Positions 5,212 through 6,555 of a stretch of 6,555 bases of DNA are shown piece after piece. The translations under genes were made by a program, and so were the position numbers. The notes under the pieces are model-generated. The model was not told where the DNA came from. It saw only the letters and a list, made by a program, of their open reading frames with translations, and searched no databases. Position 1 is the first letter of the stretch. Every line of letters begins with the position of its first letter. The DNA comes from Candidatus Cloacimonadota bacterium (GTDB lineage: Bacteria; Cloacimonadota; Cloacimonadia; Cloacimonadales; WRIO01), in NCBI GenBank assembly GCA_017998585.1, contig JAGOCT010000097.1:1-6555 (forward strand). Direction: 5' to 3'.

Positions 5212-6555
5212 CGATCAAAACGAACAAAAGGACTTAGTGACAAGTACAGGTAATGCAAACGAACCCAGCTCAATGGAGGAATTACTCGCTCAATCATTTA
5301 GCAGTATTGAACCAAATCAAATCGTTGAGGCAAAAGTTGTCAGTGTTACAGAAAGAGAAGTGCTTGTTGACATTGGTTATAAGTCCGAAGCACCTATTGC
5401 GATAAGTGAGTTTAATCATAAACTGCCTGAAAAAGGAGATATGGTTAAAGTCTATATTATCGCTTCAGAAGATAAATCTGGAAAACCTAGATTATCTAAA
5501 AAGCGTGCAGATTTTATCCTTAACCGGGAAAAACTGAAAGAAGTTTACGAAAATAACGAAACTATCCAGGGTGTTTTACGTCGTCGCGTTAAAGGTGGTA
5601 TGATTGCTGATGTATTAGGTATTGAAGCATTTTTACCAGGCTCACAGATGGCACTGAAAAATGTGCCAAATCTTGATCAATTTATCAATAAAGAAGTTCA
5701 GTTGAAAATTATCAAGATTGATGAAGACAAGAAAAATATCATTGTCTCACGTAAAAAAGTCTTAGAAGAAGAAATGACTCAGAAAAAAGAATTCCTGAAA
5801 GACAAAATTCAACCGAATGCTGAGTTAGACGGTGAAGTCAAAAACATCACCGATTACGGCGCTTTTATTGACTTAGGTGGTATTGATGGTCTGCTTCACC
5901 TGACCGATATGTCATGGGGAAGAATCAATCACCCTTCTGAAATGCTGAATATCGGCAACAAAGTGAAAGTAAAAGTGATTGCTTTTGATGAAGAAAATCA
6001 AAAGATTTCTTTAGGTCTTAAACAACTTGTTCCTCATCCATGGGAAAATATTGAAACCAAGTATCCTGAAGGAACAAAAGTAAAAGGTAAAGTCGTTAAT
6101 ATTGAAAACTACGGCGCCTTCATTGAAATTGAACCAGGAGTAGAAGGTCTTGTTCATGTTTCTGAAATGTCATGGACTAAGAAAGTCAATAATCCAAAAC
6201 AGTTCCTTAAAGAAGGTGAAGTGATTGAAGCTATCGTCTTAAAAGTTTCAAAAGATGATCACCGTATCTCTCTGGGTATGAAACAGATGCAGGCTAACCC
6301 ATGGTTAACCATTGAAGAAAGATATCCTAGCGGAACACTCATCAAACGCAAAGTGAAAAACCTGACTGATTTTGGTGCTTTCGTAGAAATTGAAGAAGAT
6401 ATTGATGGTCTGATTCATATCTCTGATATCTCCTGGACAAAACGCATCTATCATCCAAAAGAAGTACTTAAAAAAGGACAGGAAGTAGAAGCAGTTGTGT
6501 TATCAATTGATAAATTGTTACACCGTGTGGCTTTAGGTATCAAACAGTTACATGC
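5201..6555 (+). CDS. rpsA: Small ribosomal subunit protein S1, cut by right edge
   Basis: Open from ATG 5201 to the window edge: 451 complete codons and no stop. It begins MSINDQNEQKDLV, an acidic, polar N-terminal extension of about 35 residues. Then come five S1/OB-fold repeats at about 38-103, 121-187, 206-275, 291-361 and 378-448. The last three carry the classic signature (ITDYGAFIDLGGIDGLLHLTD, IENYGAFIEIEPGVEGLVHVSE and LTDFGAFVEIEEDIDGLIHISD type, each followed by a SW motif). They are joined by linkers containing HPW or NPW and ending KYP or RYP. Repeats 1 and 2 are more divergent (EREVLVDIGYKSEAPI; KGGMIADVLGIEAFLPGSQM), as in ribosome-anchoring domains of known S1. A sixth repeat probably follows outside the window. 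S1 binds mRNA on the 30S subunit and helps translation initiation, especially on structured or weak-site messages. It is the last gene visible in the cmk-plsC-ispH-rpsA block. Confidence 0.95.
   Translation, partial: MSINDQNEQKDLVTSTGNANEPSSMEELLAQSFSSIEPNQIVEAKVVSVTEREVLVDIGYKSEAPIAISEFNHKLPEKGDMVKVYIIASEDKSGKPRLSKKRADFILNREKLKEVYENNETIQGVLRRRVKGGMIADVLGIEAFLPGSQMALKNVPNLDQFINKEVQLKIIKIDEDKKNIIVSRKKVLEEEMTQKKEFLKDKIQPNAELDGEVKNITDYGAFIDLGGIDGLLHLTDMSWGRINHPSEMLNIGNKVKVKVIAFDEENQKISLGLKQLVPHPWENIETKYPEGTKVKGKVVNIENYGAFIEIEPGVEGLVHVSEMSWTKKVNNPKQFLKEGEVIEAIVLKVSKDDHRISLGMKQMQANPWLTIEERYPSGTLIKRKVKNLTDFGAFVEIEEDIDGLIHISDISWTKRIYHPKEVLKKGQEVEAVVLSIDKLLHRVALGIKQLH

Noticed and set aside
1..6555. 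CRISPR array, insertion sequence, phage or defence genes
   Set aside because: No regularly spaced repeats, transposase motifs or terminal inverted repeats were seen; nearly all sequence is accounted for by housekeeping and envelope genes.

Overview
The window is AT-rich (roughly one third G+C by eye, not counted) and looks like core chromosome from a diderm (Gram-negative-type) bacterium. It carries two divergent gene blocks and no mobile element, tRNA, rRNA or CRISPR array that I can see. The diderm call rests on an outer-membrane Omp85/TamA-type beta-barrel protein followed by an AsmA/TamB-type protein. The repeat and linker style of the S1 protein, together with a cmk-plsC-ispH-rpsA order, would suit a member of the Fibrobacteres-Chlorobi-Bacteroidetes/Cloacimonadota neighbourhood. 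That placement is an impression without a database search.

Left block, minus strand (2718 down to 1): a TamA-like protein (three POTRA-like domains plus a barrel) has a TTG start at 2670 and a clear promoter just upstream. Its stop overlaps the ATG of a TamB-like protein (TAATG at 894-890). The TamB gene runs out of the left edge, so only its N-terminal 297 codons are present. The pair probably forms an envelope-spanning assembly or lipid-transfer module.

Central divergent region (2671-2907): it holds the tamA promoter on the minus strand, a possible cmk promoter with a consensus -35 on the plus strand, a 17-bp inverted repeat and a 10-bp palindrome.

Right block, plus strand (2908 to the right edge): cmk (cytidylate kinase), plsC-like acyltransferase (TTG start, 17-base overlap with cmk), a 125-bp gap, ispH (HMBPP reductase) and rpsA (ribosomal protein S1, cut by the right edge after five S1 repeats). 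ispH and rpsA overlap by 11 bases and the strong rpsA ribosome-binding site lies inside ispH. The block links pyrimidine nucleotide supply, phospholipid synthesis, isoprenoid synthesis and translation.

I see no convincing undescribed system here. The points most worth a second look are the Glu-to-Gln change in acyltransferase motif III, the promoter/start arrangement of tamA, the inverted repeat between the divergent promoters, the plsC-ispH gap with a possible tiny peptide and a potential stem, and the ispH-rpsA coupling.
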